From Ralstonia sp. UNC404CL21Col (GTDB taxonomy: Bacteria; Pseudomonadota; Gammaproteobacteria; Burkholderiales; Burkholderiaceae): DNA of 64,000 nucleotides. The notes under the pieces are model-generated. The model was not told where the DNA came from and ran no database searches. It was given only the letters and a program-made list of their open reading frames with translations. The DNA lies in contig NZ_JIBE01000004.1 in NCBI RefSeq assembly GCF_000620465.1, forward strand, positions 1,302,001 to 1,366,000, written 5' to 3'. Every line of letters begins with the position of its first letter. Within the stretch, counting starts at the first letter, position 1. Both the position numbers and the translations under genes were made by a program. This document shows positions 36,144 to 45,686 of this stretch, one piece after another.

Positions 36144-36151
36144 GCCGATAA
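36144..36151 (+). promoter_or_regulatory. Isolated FliA-type -10 element before fliF
   Basis: GCCGATAA is a perfect sigma-28 -10 octamer, 70 bp before fliF, but the sequence 15 bp upstream (ATTT) is a poor -35. Possibly a weak late promoter, or chance. The rest of the 281-bp fliE-fliF gap shows no other clear element. Confidence 0.25.
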
Positions 36152-36221
36152 TGGCAACCACGGAGCCATGCCCAGACGTTGGGCGAGCGCTCAAGCAACG
36201 TAGTCAGTCAGGAGATTTGGG

Positions 36222-38057
36222 ATGCCAACGACAGCCGATTCGGTTGCTGTCGCCGACACGCTCGGTACGGTGGATATGCCGGCGGTGGGCCAGGGCGCGA
36301 TGACGCGCCAGAACGCGGGAGGTGCAGGTGCGCTGGGCGCCCTGGGCCCGCTCGGCCGTCTGTCGCCGCGCCTGCTGATGATGATCGGCGGGGCAGCGCT
36401 GGTGGCCGTCATTGCCGCCGCGATGCTGTGGAGCCGCGGTCCGGACTATCGCGTCCTGTACAGCAATGTGTCCGACAGCGACGGTGGGGCGATCATCGCC
36501 GCGCTGCAGCAAATGAACGTGCCGTACCGCTTTGCCGAGGGCGGCACCGCCATCATGGTGCCCGAGACGAGCGTGCATGAAGCCCGCCTGAAACTGGCTT
36601 CGCAAGGTCTGCCCAAGGGCGGCCAAGCGGGCTTCGAGCTGATGGAGAACCAGAAATTCGGTACCAGCCAGTTCACCGAGCAAGTCAATTACCAGCGCGC
36701 CCTGGAGGGCGAACTGGCCCGCACCATCCAGGCCATGCAGGAGGTGCAATCCGCCCGCGTGCATCTGGCGATGACCAAGCCGTCGGTATTCGTGCGCGAG
36801 CAGGCCAAGCCCAGCGCGTCGGTGCTGCTCAAGCTCTATCCGGGCCGCATGCTCGACCGCTCGCAGGTGCAGGCCATTGGCCACCTGGTGTCGAGCAGTG
36901 TGCCGAACCTGCCGCTGGCCAACGTGACGGTGGTCGACCAATCCGGCCGTCTGCTGTCGTCGTCGTTCCAGGACAACGCCTCGGGTCTTGACCCGACGCA
37001 GCTGAGCTACGTGCGCGACGTCGAGCAGGGCTACATCAAGCGCATCGAAGCCATCCTCGGCCCCGTGGTGGGCGAAGACAACGTGCGCGCGCAGGTAACG
37101 GCCGACGTCGATCTGGACAACACCGAGCAGATGGCCGAGACGTATCGTCCGAACCAGGATCCGGCCAACGCTGCCGTGCGCAGCACGCATACCGCTGAAG
37201 CCACGCAGAACAAGGCCGACGCCCAGGGCGGCGTGCCGGGTGCGCTGTCCAACCAGCCGCCGACCGCGCCGCGCATGCTGCCGACCGCACCGGCTCCGGC
37301 CTCGGCGTCGCAACCGGCTGCGACCGGCCCGAACGGCCAACCGCAGCAAGCGGCCGCTGCCAACACGAGCGGTACCGCAACCAACGGCAATTCGTCGAGC
37401 ACCCGCGACACCACGACCAATTACGAAGTCGACAAGACCGTGCGCCGCACCCGCGCCGCAGTGGGCACCGTACGCCGCCTGTCGGTGGCCGTGGTGGTCA
37501 ACTACCGTGGCGACGGCAAGACCTGGAAGCCGTTGTCGGAAGCCGAGATGGTCAAGCTCAACGCACTGGTCAAGGACGCCGTCGGCTTTGACGCCAAGCG
37601 TGGCGACTCCGTGAACGTGGTCAACAGCCAGTTCTCGGGCACGCTGCCCACGCCCAAGGACGACCTGCCGCTGTGGAAGCAGCCGGAGATGATCCAGTAC
37701 GGCATTCAGGGCGCCAAGTATCTGGCACTGGCCATCGGTTTCCTGATCCTGGTGTTTGCAGTGATCCGTCCGGCGATCCGCTCGATGGGCAAGAAGGACG
37801 AGCCGGCCACGCCCACGTTCGTGGGCCGCGAAGGCGAAGACCCGAACGCCCCGATCATCACCGGCGCCGCGGCTTCGGCCGGGCCGGAGCTGGAAGGCCC
37901 GGCGGCTGCCGGCGCCGAATCCGAAGAGCTGCCGGACGCGCTGCCGCAACTCAAGAACAACGACTTCGAGAAGAAGCTCGAGACCATGCGCCGCGTGGCG
38001 CAGAGCAACCCGCGCGCCGTCGCGGCCGTCATCAAACAATGGGTGAGTAACGAATGA
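36222..38057 (+). CDS. fliF: Flagellar MS-ring protein FliF
   Basis: 611 residues. Two membrane helices (about 51-70 and 498-520) bracket the periplasmic ring-building motifs (RVLYSNVSDSDGGAIIAALQ; TEQVNYQRALEGELARTI; ARVHLAMTKPSVFVREQAKP). The C-terminal tail (NNDFEKKLETMRRVAQSNPR, AVAAVIKQWVSNE) binds FliG. FliF is the base on which motor and export gate assemble. It overlaps fliG by 4 bp (ATGA). Confidence 0.98.
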   Translation: MPTTADSVAVADTLGTVDMPAVGQGAMTRQNAGGAGALGALGPLGRLSPRLLMMIGGAALVAVIAAAMLWSRGPDYRVLYSNVSDSDGGAIIAALQQMNVPYRFAEGGTAIMVPETSVHEARLKLASQGLPKGGQAGFELMENQKFGTSQFTEQVNYQRALEGELARTIQAMQEVQSARVHLAMTKPSVFVREQAKPSASVLLKLYPGRMLDRSQVQAIGHLVSSSVPNLPLANVTVVDQSGRLLSSSFQDNASGLDPTQLSYVRDVEQGYIKRIEAILGPVVGEDNVRAQVTADVDLDNTEQMAETYRPNQDPANAAVRSTHTAEATQNKADAQGGVPGALSNQPPTAPRMLPTAPAPASASQPAATGPNGQPQQAAAANTSGTATNGNSSSTRDTTTNYEVDKTVRRTRAAVGTVRRLSVAVVVNYRGDGKTWKPLSEAEMVKLNALVKDAVGFDAKRGDSVNVVNSQFSGTLPTPKDDLPLWKQPEMIQYGIQGAKYLALAIGFLILVFAVIRPAIRSMGKKDEPATPTFVGREGEDPNAPIITGAAASAGPELEGPAAAGAESEELPDALPQLKNNDFEKKLETMRRVAQSNPRAVAAVIKQWVSNE

Positions 38058-39046
38058 GCGCCGAAGGACTCCAACGCAGCGCCATCCTCATGATGTCGCT
38101 GGGCGAAAGCGAAGCCGCCGAAGTGCTCAAGCACCTGGGCCCGCGCGAAGTGCAGAAGCTGGGCGCGACCATGGCCGCGCTGAAGAACGTCTCGCGCGAG
38201 CGTGTGCTCGATGCGTTTGACGCGTTCTTCGTTGAAGCCGAAGACCTGCCGCTGGACGTGGATTCGAACGAGTACATCCGCACCGTTTTCCGCAAGGCAC
38301 TGGGCGACGACCGCGCCGCCAACATCATCGACCGCATCCTGTCAGGCGGCGACACCAGCGGCATCGAAGGCCTGAAGTGGATGGATGCATCGTCGGTGGC
38401 CGAACTGATCCGCAACGAACACCCGCAGATCATCGCCACGATCCTGGTTCACCTTGACCGCGATCAGGCTTCGGAAATCCTGACCTATTTCACCGAGCGC
38501 CTGCGCAACGACACCATCCTGCGTATCGCCACGCTCGACGGCATTCAGCCCAGCGCCCTGCGCGAGCTGAACGACGTGCTGACCAAGCTGCTGCAAGGCA
38601 ACGACCACCGCAAGAAGAACGCGATGGGCGGCGTGCTCACGGCAGCGGAAATCCTCAACCTGGTGCCGAGCGCCGTGGAAAGCTCCGTTATCGAAGGCGT
38701 GCGTTCGCGCGATCCGGAACTGGCCGACGCCATCGTTGAAAAGATGTTCGTGTTCGACAACCTGATCGATCTGGACGGCCGTGCGCTGCAGACGCTGCTG
38801 CGCGAGATCAGCCAGGACGTTCTGGTGGTGGCGCTCAAGGGCGCCAAGCAGGAGTTCCGCGACAAGGTGTTTGCCAACATGTCGCAGCGTGCCGGCACGA
38901 TGCTCAAGGAAGAGCTGGAAGTGCTGGGGCCCGTCAAGGTGTCGGAAGTCGAAGCGCAGCAGAAGGAAATCCTGGTCGTTGCGCGCCGCCTGGCAGACGA
39001 AGGCGAAATCACCATCGGCCGCAAGGCGGAGGACGCCTATGTCTGA
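38054..39046 (+). CDS. fliG: Flagellar motor switch protein FliG
   Basis: 330 residues. FliG is the rotor protein that meets the stators. Seen are GLQRSAILMMSLGESEAAEV, NEHPQIIATILVHLDRDQAS (EHPQ motif), and the C-terminal charged helix region LIDLDGRALQTLLREISQDV. The length and all three domains are normal. It is translationally coupled to fliF. Confidence 0.98.
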   Translation: MSAEGLQRSAILMMSLGESEAAEVLKHLGPREVQKLGATMAALKNVSRERVLDAFDAFFVEAEDLPLDVDSNEYIRTVFRKALGDDRAANIIDRILSGGDTSGIEGLKWMDASSVAELIRNEHPQIIATILVHLDRDQASEILTYFTERLRNDTILRIATLDGIQPSALRELNDVLTKLLQGNDHRKKNAMGGVLTAAEILNLVPSAVESSVIEGVRSRDPELADAIVEKMFVFDNLIDLDGRALQTLLREISQDVLVVALKGAKQEFRDKVFANMSQRAGTMLKEELEVLGPVKVSEVEAQQKEILVVARRLADEGEITIGRKAEDAYV

Positions 39047-39081
39047 CCGTGCTGGCCGCTTTGCTGTGACGGGGCGCTGAG

Positions 39082-39819
39082 ATGCCGCGTCCGCCGATCA
39101 TCCCGCGCGACACGCTGGTCGAATACCAGGCGTGGGAGCCGACCGACTTCCGGCGACAGGCCGCAGAGGCCGCTGCTGCAGCCGCGCCGCCGCCTCCGCC
39201 GCCCGAGCCCGAAGAGCCGCCGATTTCCGAAGAGGAATGGCAGGCCGCGCTTGACGCGGAGCTTGCCACCGCCCGCGACGAAGGCCGCCGCGATGGTTTC
39301 GCGCAAGGCTTTCAGGATGGCTTTGAACAAGGCCGCCGCCAGGGCGAGGAAGATTCCAAACACATCGCCGCGCTCATGCAATCCGTGCGCGAGGCGATCG
39401 ACCAACTGAACGGCAGCGTTGCCGAAGAGCTGGTCGATCTGGCGCTGCAACTGGCGCAGCAGTTTCTGCACGGCGCGCTGCATGCGCAGCCCGAACGGAT
39501 CCTGCCGATGGTTCGCGAAGTGCTGGGCGATGCGCCCACCGCCCCGGCGCCCGCCATGTTGCGCGTGCATGCCGATGACGCCGAGCTGATTCGCCAGACG
39601 CTGGGCACGGAGCTGGCCGCCGCCGGCTGGACGCTCATCGTCGACGCCGCCATTGAGCGCGGCGGCTGCCGCGTGCAGACCCGCTTTGGCGAAACCGATG
39701 CCACGCTGCAAACCCGTTGGGCCGAATTGACCCGCGCGCTGGGCCGCGATACCGCATGGCTTGCCAGCGAACGCTCGGAAGCCGAACGCGTTGCAGGAGG
39801 CGCACTCCATGTCGCCTGA
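39082..39819 (+). CDS. fliH: Flagellar assembly protein FliH
   Basis: 245 residues. FliH regulates the FliI ATPase. An Ala/Pro-rich N-terminus is followed by [20 protein letters not shown], the FliH glycine-repeat helix, and by [20 protein letters not shown]. It overlaps fliI by 11 bp. Confidence 0.95.
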   Translation: MPRPPIIPRDTLVEYQAWEPTDFRRQAAEAAAAAAPPPPPPEPEEPPISEEEWQAALDAELATARDEGRRDGFAQGFQDGFEQGRRQGEEDSKHIAALMQSVREAIDQLNGSVAEELVDLALQLAQQFLHGALHAQPERILPMVREVLGDAPTAPAPAMLRVHADDAELIRQTLGTELAAAGWTLIVDAAIERGGCRVQTRFGETDATLQTRWAELTRALGRDTAWLASERSEAERVAGGALHVA

Positions 39820-41245
39820 GACCGTGCAGCCCGCCGCCAACAATCCCAACCTGCGCGTGTGGCAAGCCCACCTGCAGCAGACCGCGCAGCGTGCGCGTCT
39901 GGCGCGCCCGGTGGTGACGTGCGGCAAGCTCACGCGCGTGGCCGGCCTGGTCATGGAAGCCGTTGGCCTGAAGCTGCCGGTGGGCAGCGCATGCCGCGTG
40001 GAACTCCCGCACGGCCGCCACGTGCTGGCCGAAGTGGTCGGCTTTGCCGAAGAGCGCGCCTTCCTGATGCCGCAAACGGATCTGGTGGGCGTGGTGCCCG
40101 GTGCGCGCGTGTTCCCGCTGGAGCCGCAACGCCTGCCGGTGTCGAGCGAAGACGGCGCCGACCCGACGATTTCGCACAGCAAGTTCCTGCCCGTGGGCCC
40201 GCGCCTGCTGGGCCGTGTGGTGGACGCCAACGGCGAGCCGCTCGACGGCAAGGGGCCGCTGGGCGCGCATGAAGATCTCGCCTGGGGCACGCTGAACCCG
40301 GCACCGCTGAACCCGCTCAAGCGCAAGCCGATCGAGCATGTGCTCGACGTGGGCGTGCGCGCCATCAATGGTCTGCTGACCGTTGGCCAGGGCCAGCGTC
40401 TGGGCCTGTTTGCCGGCTCCGGCGTGGGCAAGAGCGTGCTGCTGGGCATGATGGCCCGCTACACGCAGGCCGACGTGGTGGTGGTCGGCCTGATCGGCGA
40501 GCGCGGCCGCGAAGTGAAGGAATTCATCGACGAGATTCTTGGCGACGAAGGCCTGGCACGTTCAGCCGTGGTGGCTGCGCCGGCCGACACCTCGCCGCTG
40601 ATGCGGCTGCAGGGCGCCGCTTACGCCCACACGATTGCCGAATACTTCCGCGACCGCGGCTGCAACGTGCTGCTGATCGTCGATTCGCTCACGCGCTATG
40701 CGATGGCGCAACGCGAGATCGCCCTGGCCATCGGCGAGCCGCCGGCCACGAAGGGCTATCCGCCCTCGGCCTTTGCCAAGCTGCCGGCGCTCGTTGAGCG
40801 TGCCGGCAACGGCATGGTCGATGCCAACGGCCGCGGCGGCTCCATCACCGCGTTCTACACGGTGCTGGCCGAAGGCGATGACCAGCAGGATCCGATTGCC
40901 GATGCGGCCCGCGCCATTCTGGACGGCCACTTCGTGCTCTCCCGCAAGCTGGCGGAGCAGGGCCACTACCCTGCCATCGATATCGAACAGTCGATCAGCC
41001 GTGTGATGTCGGCCATCGTGCCGCGCGAGCAGCTCGACACGGCGCGCCGCTTCAAGCAGCTCTACGCCCGCTACCAGCGCAACCGCGACCTGATTGCCGT
41101 GGGCGCCTACGCGCGTGGCAGCGACCCGGTGACCGACCAGGCCATCGCGCGCTACCCCGACATGGAAGCGTTCCTGCAGCAAGGCATGTTCGAGAACGAA
41201 AGCCGCGAGCACACGCTGGAGAAGATGCAGGGAGTGCTGGCGTGA
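39809..41245 (+). CDS. fliI: Flagellum-specific ATPase FliI
   Basis: 478 residues from the ATG with an AGGAGG site inside the end of fliH; an in-frame ATG 16 codons earlier is less likely. F1-ATPase-like: Walker A GSGVGKS near residue 205, and [20 protein letters not shown] as Walker B, with [20 protein letters not shown]. FliI with FliH delivers substrates to the export gate. Confidence 0.98.
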   Translation: MSPETVQPAANNPNLRVWQAHLQQTAQRARLARPVVTCGKLTRVAGLVMEAVGLKLPVGSACRVELPHGRHVLAEVVGFAEERAFLMPQTDLVGVVPGARVFPLEPQRLPVSSEDGADPTISHSKFLPVGPRLLGRVVDANGEPLDGKGPLGAHEDLAWGTLNPAPLNPLKRKPIEHVLDVGVRAINGLLTVGQGQRLGLFAGSGVGKSVLLGMMARYTQADVVVVGLIGERGREVKEFIDEILGDEGLARSAVVAAPADTSPLMRLQGAAYAHTIAEYFRDRGCNVLLIVDSLTRYAMAQREIALAIGEPPATKGYPPSAFAKLPALVERAGNGMVDANGRGGSITAFYTVLAEGDDQQDPIADAARAILDGHFVLSRKLAEQGHYPAIDIEQSISRVMSAIVPREQLDTARRFKQLYARYQRNRDLIAVGAYARGSDPVTDQAIARYPDMEAFLQQGMFENESREHTLEKMQGVLA

Positions 41246-41353
41246 TGTGCCCGCTTGGCACTGTGAAGCCGCAAGCGTTGCGCAAGCCGAAGGCTAAAGC
41301 CGCCGGGTTTGCGTCCGATGGGTTGATGTAACGGGAAGCTGGAGGGTCCACCG

Positions 41354-41818
41354 ATGACCACCATGAACAAGCCGTTCCGCCTCGAAACCGTGCTGGAACT
41401 GGCCCAGAAGGACACCGAAAAAGCCACGCAGGAAGTCGGCCGCCTGATGAATACGCGCGAGGCCGCCACGCAAAAGCTGGCACTGCTGTCCGACTACCGC
41501 AACAACTACCACCAGCAGATGCTGAGCACCGCTGAAGGCGGCATGGACGTCACGCGTTTGCGCAACTACGCGGCCTTTATCGACCGCCTGGGCAACGCCG
41601 TGCACCAGCAGAAGGGCACCATCAGCGCGCTGGAGCAGCAGCTTGCGATGAGCCGTGCCAACTGGCTGGAAAAGCAGCGCCGCGAGCAGTCGTTCGACAT
41701 CCTGCGCCAGCGCCACATTGAAGAGCAGCGCCTGGACGAAGAACGCCGTGCCCAGCGCGACAACGACGAACACGCCGCCAAGGTGATCCGCATGCGTGCG
41801 GCACAGGGCGGCAATTGA
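41354..41818 (+). CDS. fliJ: Flagellar export protein FliJ
   Basis: 154 residues. It is a predicted antiparallel coiled coil, e.g. RLETVLELAQKDTEKATQEV and the Arg/Glu-rich end. FliJ is a cytoplasmic stalk of the FliI ring. It lies 108 bp after fliI with a GGAGGG site. Confidence 0.92.
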   Translation: MTTMNKPFRLETVLELAQKDTEKATQEVGRLMNTREAATQKLALLSDYRNNYHQQMLSTAEGGMDVTRLRNYAAFIDRLGNAVHQQKGTISALEQQLAMSRANWLEKQRREQSFDILRQRHIEEQRLDEERRAQRDNDEHAAKVIRMRAAQGGN

Positions 41819-43449
41819 AGACCAACGCGAACACGCAGTCGCAAGATGGAGTCAACGTGGGCTTGAGTGCCACCCCCAACGCCGCTGCCAAAGACCTGGG
41901 CGCCATGCTGTCGGCCGGCAATACTGCCGCCGCCGACAAGACGCAGGCTTCCTCGTCCGGCACCGATACCTTCGGCAATCTGTTGTCGGACCGCCTGGCC
42001 CAGGACGCCGCACGCCGTCGCGCGGACGCACAGTCGGCCGCCGACGAGGCCGGCCGCCGCGCCGATATCGCGCGCAAGGACGCGACGCGCACCAGCGCCG
42101 CGAGCAACGGTCAGGACGCCAAGCCGGCCGACGACAATACGCCCGTGCCGAGCATCACCACGCCTGCCGCCAGCACCGCCGATACGGCCAATGCCAAGCC
42201 GGCCCAGCCGGCCAGCGCCAAGGACCTCGATACCGCGGCACAGCAGGCGGTGGTCGACCCGGCTGCCCAACTGGCGGCTCAGATCGAAGCCGCACGCCAG
42301 GCCGCGCAGCAGGCGGCCGCAGTCGTGCAGCAGCCGGTTGCGCAACCGGCGCCCCAAACGAATACCAAGGCCGATACCGACGCCGCAACGCCGGTTGTCG
42401 CCAAATCGTCTGCAAATGACGCTGCTGCTCTGGCTGCCGCAAACGCCGCGGCAAACGGGGTGGCCAACGCGGCACAGGGCGCCGCTGACCCAGCCATGAC
42501 TGCACAAGCGGCCCCGGCTGGGTTGCCGGCTGCGCAGGACGCCAAGGCCAACGCTGCAAACACGCCGACGCCACCGGCCACCGCGCTGCCCGACAGCGGC
42601 ACGCTGGCCCAGACCATGGCCCGCACGCGCGCCGTTGCCGACAACACGCCGCCCGCCGTGCGCCAGCTCGGCAGCACGTCGTCTGCGCAGGGCGCGAATG
42701 CCGACCACGGCCTGCCGCGCCGCAGCGACCTGAGCGCACACAACACCGTCACGCAAACGGCCGCGACCGCCGTCGCTGATGCCACCAGCCACGCCAGCAA
42801 TGGCGGCAACGCCGGCAACACGGACAACGCCGGTACGCAAGCCAATGCGCAGGGCAGCGGTACGCTGTTCCAGGGCGCACTGTCGCGTGCCAATGGCGAT
42901 GCCGGCATGGCCGCCGCACCGACCTTTGCGGTGGGTGGGGCCAACGCAGGCGCTGCGACAGGTGCATCGATCACGCCGCAGCAAGTCCACACGCTGCCCA
43001 CCTTTGGCGACGCCGCATGGCCGCAGAGCATGGCGAGCCAGCTCGCCTTCATGCAAGTGCACCGTCAATCGTCTGCCGAACTGCAGTTGAACCCGGCCGA
43101 GCTGGGCGGCATGCACGTCAAGCTGGAAGTGGACAACGGTGCCGTCAACGCGAGCTTCGTCTGCCAGCACCAGGCGGTGGCCGAACTCGTGCAGGACGCC
43201 ATGCCGCGCCTGCGCGACGCCATGCAGCAAGGCGGGATGCAGCTTGCGCAAACGTCGGTCAGCACGGGTGACTTCAGCCAGCAGCAGAGCGCATCGCAGG
43301 GTTCATCGGCGCAAAACCAGGGCAGCGGTTCGGGCAGCGGGAATAGCGGCAGCCGTTATGGCGGCGGCTCGCAAGACCGCGCCGATACGCTGGCGGTGGC
43401 ACCGCGTCGTGTGTCCACCCACGAAGGCGCTATCGACACGTTTGCCTGA
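41815..43449 (+). CDS. fliK: Flagellar hook-length control protein FliK
   Basis: 544 residues. A long Ala/Thr/Gln-rich ruler region precedes a C-terminal FliK domain (HRQSSAELQLNPAELGGMHV; KLEVDNGAVNASFVCQHQAV). FliK measures the hook and switches export specificity. The start is uncertain: the TTG at 41815 overlaps the fliJ stop (TTGA), while a GTG at 41857 has a GGAG site five bases upstream. It is last in fliFGHIJK. Confidence 0.93.
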   Translation: MKTNANTQSQDGVNVGLSATPNAAAKDLGAMLSAGNTAAADKTQASSSGTDTFGNLLSDRLAQDAARRRADAQSAADEAGRRADIARKDATRTSAASNGQDAKPADDNTPVPSITTPAASTADTANAKPAQPASAKDLDTAAQQAVVDPAAQLAAQIEAARQAAQQAAAVVQQPVAQPAPQTNTKADTDAATPVVAKSSANDAAALAAANAAANGVANAAQGAADPAMTAQAAPAGLPAAQDAKANAANTPTPPATALPDSGTLAQTMARTRAVADNTPPAVRQLGSTSSAQGANADHGLPRRSDLSAHNTVTQTAATAVADATSHASNGGNAGNTDNAGTQANAQGSGTLFQGALSRANGDAGMAAAPTFAVGGANAGAATGASITPQQVHTLPTFGDAAWPQSMASQLAFMQVHRQSSAELQLNPAELGGMHVKLEVDNGAVNASFVCQHQAVAELVQDAMPRLRDAMQQGGMQLAQTSVSTGDFSQQQSASQGSSAQNQGSGSGSGNSGSRYGGGSQDRADTLAVAPRRVSTHEGAIDTFA

Positions 43450-43472
43450 CCGGCCGCTGGCCCCGCAGCGTC

Positions 43473-43499
43473 TAAAGTTCGGTGCAACCCTGCCGTTAA
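43473..43499 (+). promoter_or_regulatory. Orphan sigma-28 (FliA) promoter downstream of fliK
   Basis: TAAA-N15-GCCGTTAA, 11 of 12 consensus positions with exact spacing, as good as the fliC promoter. It begins 24 bp after the fliK stop, and no gene follows on this strand before the terminator. Confidence 0.75.
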
Positions 43500-43586
43500 T
43501 ACGCAGGAGTGCCATGCAAAAATGGCCAGCCGCAAGGCAATGAAAGAAGGACGGGAAATAACAACGCGAGCACGCCGCGCATAGGT

Positions 43587-43615
43587 TTGACGCGGCAGCG
43601 TTGCAAATGAATAAC
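43587..43615 (+). promoter_or_regulatory. Sigma-70-like promoter inside the candidate RNA
   Basis: TTGACG-N17-AATAAC: 5 of 6 and 4 of 6 matches with ideal 17-bp spacing. It could give a shorter RNA independent of flagellar control. Confidence 0.45.
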
Positions 43616-43759
43616 AAGGGGGTCAAGTCCGACTGGCGAAGAAGGGATCAAACGGGGATCATTTCGCCACATCCGTCTTCGGGCGGATGCACACGGACCG
43701 ATGCGGGGTGTCCGAGCCGGGGGGCTGGCGCACCGCATGTTTGCCGTACTTACGGGAGA

Positions 43760-43785
43760 GCGCACCGCGAGGTGCGCTTTTTGTT
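43760..43785 (+). terminator. Rho-independent terminator of the candidate RNA
   Basis: A perfect 7-bp stem GCGCACC/GGTGCGC with a GCGA tetraloop, followed by TTTTTGTTTTTG. Confidence 0.88.
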
Positions 43786-43829
43786 TTTGTGCGTCTGCTT
43801 CGTCGCCGCGGCGCACATGCGGGCCAGCC

Positions 43830-44807
43830 TCAGGCGCCCGCTTCCGCCGTCGTCAGTGTGGCGGGCGTGACCGATACCACGTGCTCCACGCCATAGCCGC
43901 GCTCCACCCATGCGTCGATACCGCCATGCAGCGGACGCACGCGCTTGAAGCCGCGGCCCATCAGCGTGCGCGCCAGCATCACGGCAGACGCCTCGTTGGG
44001 GCAGGCGCAGTAGATGATGATCTCGCGGTCGGGGCCGTCGATCTCGATCGCGCGATTGCTGCTGGACATGTCATACAGCATGGCCCCCGGAATGCGTTGC
44101 GGCTGTAGCATGCGCGAGCTGTCTGCCCGCACGTCGATGATGACGGGTGCCGCGCCCGATTCGATCAACGCATGCAACTCGTCGGGCGAGATGCGCGCCA
44201 TCTCCAGCATCTTGCGAAAGCGCCAGCGCTGCAACCAGCGCGCCGCTACATATACCGCTGCCAGCAACGCGATCAGCAGCACGGCGCGCGTGCCCAGCAG
44301 GTCGAGTTGGCGCAGCGCCTGGTCGATGCTGTCGTGCGCCAGACGGCCCAGCAGCAACCACAGCGTGGCCCACACCGCCGAGCCCACCAGGTTGTACAGC
44401 GCAAACGTGCTGAAGGGCGTGCGCATCGTGCCAAGCAGCGCTGACGACACGGTCGACAAACCCGGAATGAACTTCGCGATCAGCAGCATCGGGGCGCCCC
44501 AGCGCTCGAATTGCGTGCGCGTGCGTCGCACGCAGGAATCGGGCGACAGCGATACGCGGCACAGCAATGCCATGACGTGCCGGCCATAGCGCTTGCCGGC
44601 GAAATACCACAGGCCGTCGCCAAGCAGCGCGCCCGACACGGCGGCCGGTGCCAGTTCCATCACGTAAAGCGGTCCGTGGAAGGTGAGCGCGCCAGCCACG
44701 AGCAGCGTCGGCACGGCCGGCAGCGGCGCGCCGGCCTGCGTCAGCAGCACATTGAGGAACACGGCAAACGCGCCGTATTCGGCGATCAGGGGAAACAGGT
44801 CATGCAT
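43830..44807 (-). CDS. DedA-family membrane protein fused to a rhodanese domain
   Basis: 325 residues from MHDLFPLIAEYG. The N-terminal 200 or so residues are DedA/SNARE-associated (GALLGDGLWYFAGKRYGRHV; FIPGLSTVSSALLGTMR), with several membrane segments; DedA proteins are membrane transporters or flippases. The C-terminal 110 residues are rhodanese-like, with a candidate active-site Cys in IIIYCACPNEAS. Such fusions occur in other proteobacteria; the reaction is unknown. It is divergent from the next gene. Confidence 0.9.
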   Translation of the reverse strand: MHDLFPLIAEYGAFAVFLNVLLTQAGAPLPAVPTLLVAGALTFHGPLYVMELAPAAVSGALLGDGLWYFAGKRYGRHVMALLCRVSLSPDSCVRRTRTQFERWGAPMLLIAKFIPGLSTVSSALLGTMRTPFSTFALYNLVGSAVWATLWLLLGRLAHDSIDQALRQLDLLGTRAVLLIALLAAVYVAARWLQRWRFRKMLEMARISPDELHALIESGAAPVIIDVRADSSRMLQPQRIPGAMLYDMSSSNRAIEIDGPDREIIIYCACPNEASAVMLARTLMGRGFKRVRPLHGGIDAWVERGYGVEHVVSVTPATLTTAEAGA

Positions 44808-44962
44808 GGCAGGAAGGGCGCAGCGGGGCAAATGCGTTTGCCAAGTTACCGCATTCCGGCGCTGCCCGATAGCCATGTCACCGGAATGCGCTCGGCGATC
44901 TGCGGTTTGCGTGAAATTGGCGTGACAATGAACGCTTCACACCGCTTCCACATCCTGCCGCC

Positions 44963-45511
44963 ATGTCTTCTGCAATGCCCATCGATGCTTCCCGGTCCGT
45001 ACGCGAATCGGGTGCCGTTGCCATTCGTCCAGCCACCGAGGCGGATCTCCCCACTATCGTCGGTATCTACGCGCATCACGTGCGTACTGGCACCGCCAGC
45101 TTTGAAATCGATGCCCCCGATCTAGCCGAGATGACGCGCCGCTTCCACGCATTGCGGGATGCCGGCATGCCTTATGTGGTGGCCGAAGCGGGCGGCGTGC
45201 TGCTCGGCTACGCGTATGCCGGTCCGCATCGCGCGCGGCCCGCGTATCGCCACACGGTGGAAGACTCCATCTACCTTGATGCCACCGCGCAGGGGCGGGG
45301 CGTTGGGACATTGCTGCTGGAGGCGCTGATCCGCGAATGCCAGACGCGCGGTTTCAAGCAGATGGTGGCCGTGGTGGGCGGCGGCCGCGAAAACCCGGGG
45401 TCAGCCAAGCTGCACGCGCGCTGCGGGTTTCGGGAGGTGGGCGTGCTGGAGGCGGTGGGCTACAAATTCGGCCGCTGGCTGGATTGTCTGTTGATGCAGC
45501 GCGCTTTGTGA
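44963..45511 (+). CDS. PAT/MddA-like GNAT N-acetyltransferase
   Basis: 182 residues. It resembles phosphinothricin and methionine sulfoximine acetyltransferases: AIRPATEADLPTIVGIYAHH, DSIYLDATAQGRGVGTLLLE (acetyl-CoA loop), and GGRENPGSAKLHARCGFREV. It would N-acetylate toxic amino acid analogues; the natural substrate is not clear. It is the last gene before the tailocin locus. Confidence 0.9.
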   Translation: MSSAMPIDASRSVRESGAVAIRPATEADLPTIVGIYAHHVRTGTASFEIDAPDLAEMTRRFHALRDAGMPYVVAEAGGVLLGYAYAGPHRARPAYRHTVEDSIYLDATAQGRGVGTLLLEALIRECQTRGFKQMVAVVGGGRENPGSAKLHARCGFREVGVLEAVGYKFGRWLDCLLMQRAL

Positions 45512-45686
45512 CCCAAGGGTGGCGTTGCCGCGTCGCGCGGCCGGCAGGCCCCATGCTTTGCGGGTCGCTTCAAGAATCCGGTGGAGTGTTTCGGTTTCAG
45601 TCATTCGGTTTGCGTGAGGTGGCTGAGCGCAGCGCCCTTAAGGGGTGGCGCGCGCGAGTACGGTGAGGTGCGTTCTGTCCCGCTAT

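Larger units (their letters stand above)
43506..43785 (+). ncRNA. Candidate flagellar-class small RNA
   Basis: Predicted transcript of about 280 nt from the orphan FliA promoter to an intrinsic terminator; a shorter form of about 165 nt could start from the sigma-70-like promoter. Hairpins include TGGCGAA (43634-43640) with TTCGCCA (43663-43669), an 8-bp stem closed by a TTCG tetraloop (43670-43689), CGGAC with GTCCG (43694-43714) and AGCC-GGGG-GGCT (43715-43726). I do not recognise it as a known RNA family. A tiny peptide near the 5' end (MQKWPAARQ) is possible. Confidence 0.5.
43450..43829. other. Intergenic region after fliK with orphan promoter and terminator
   Basis: 380 bp before a convergent gene. 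No convincing long coding region is seen; two tiny frames (9 and 14 codons, the first after GGAG) occur at 43514-43583. The region holds a FliA promoter, a sigma-70-like promoter, four hairpins and a terminator, described separately. Confidence 0.7.

Noticed and set aside
43601-43870. An 89-codon frame inside the candidate small RNA
   Set aside because: It runs straight through the intrinsic terminator and into the convergent DedA gene, and has no ribosome site, so it is unlikely to be translated.
45401-45604. A 67-codon minus-strand frame (MTETETLHRILEATRKAWG...) beside the acetyltransferase
   Set aside because: Its 3' half is antisense to the acetyltransferase gene and it has no supported family; the N-terminal part could be a remnant or a short repeat, but I cannot support a gene.
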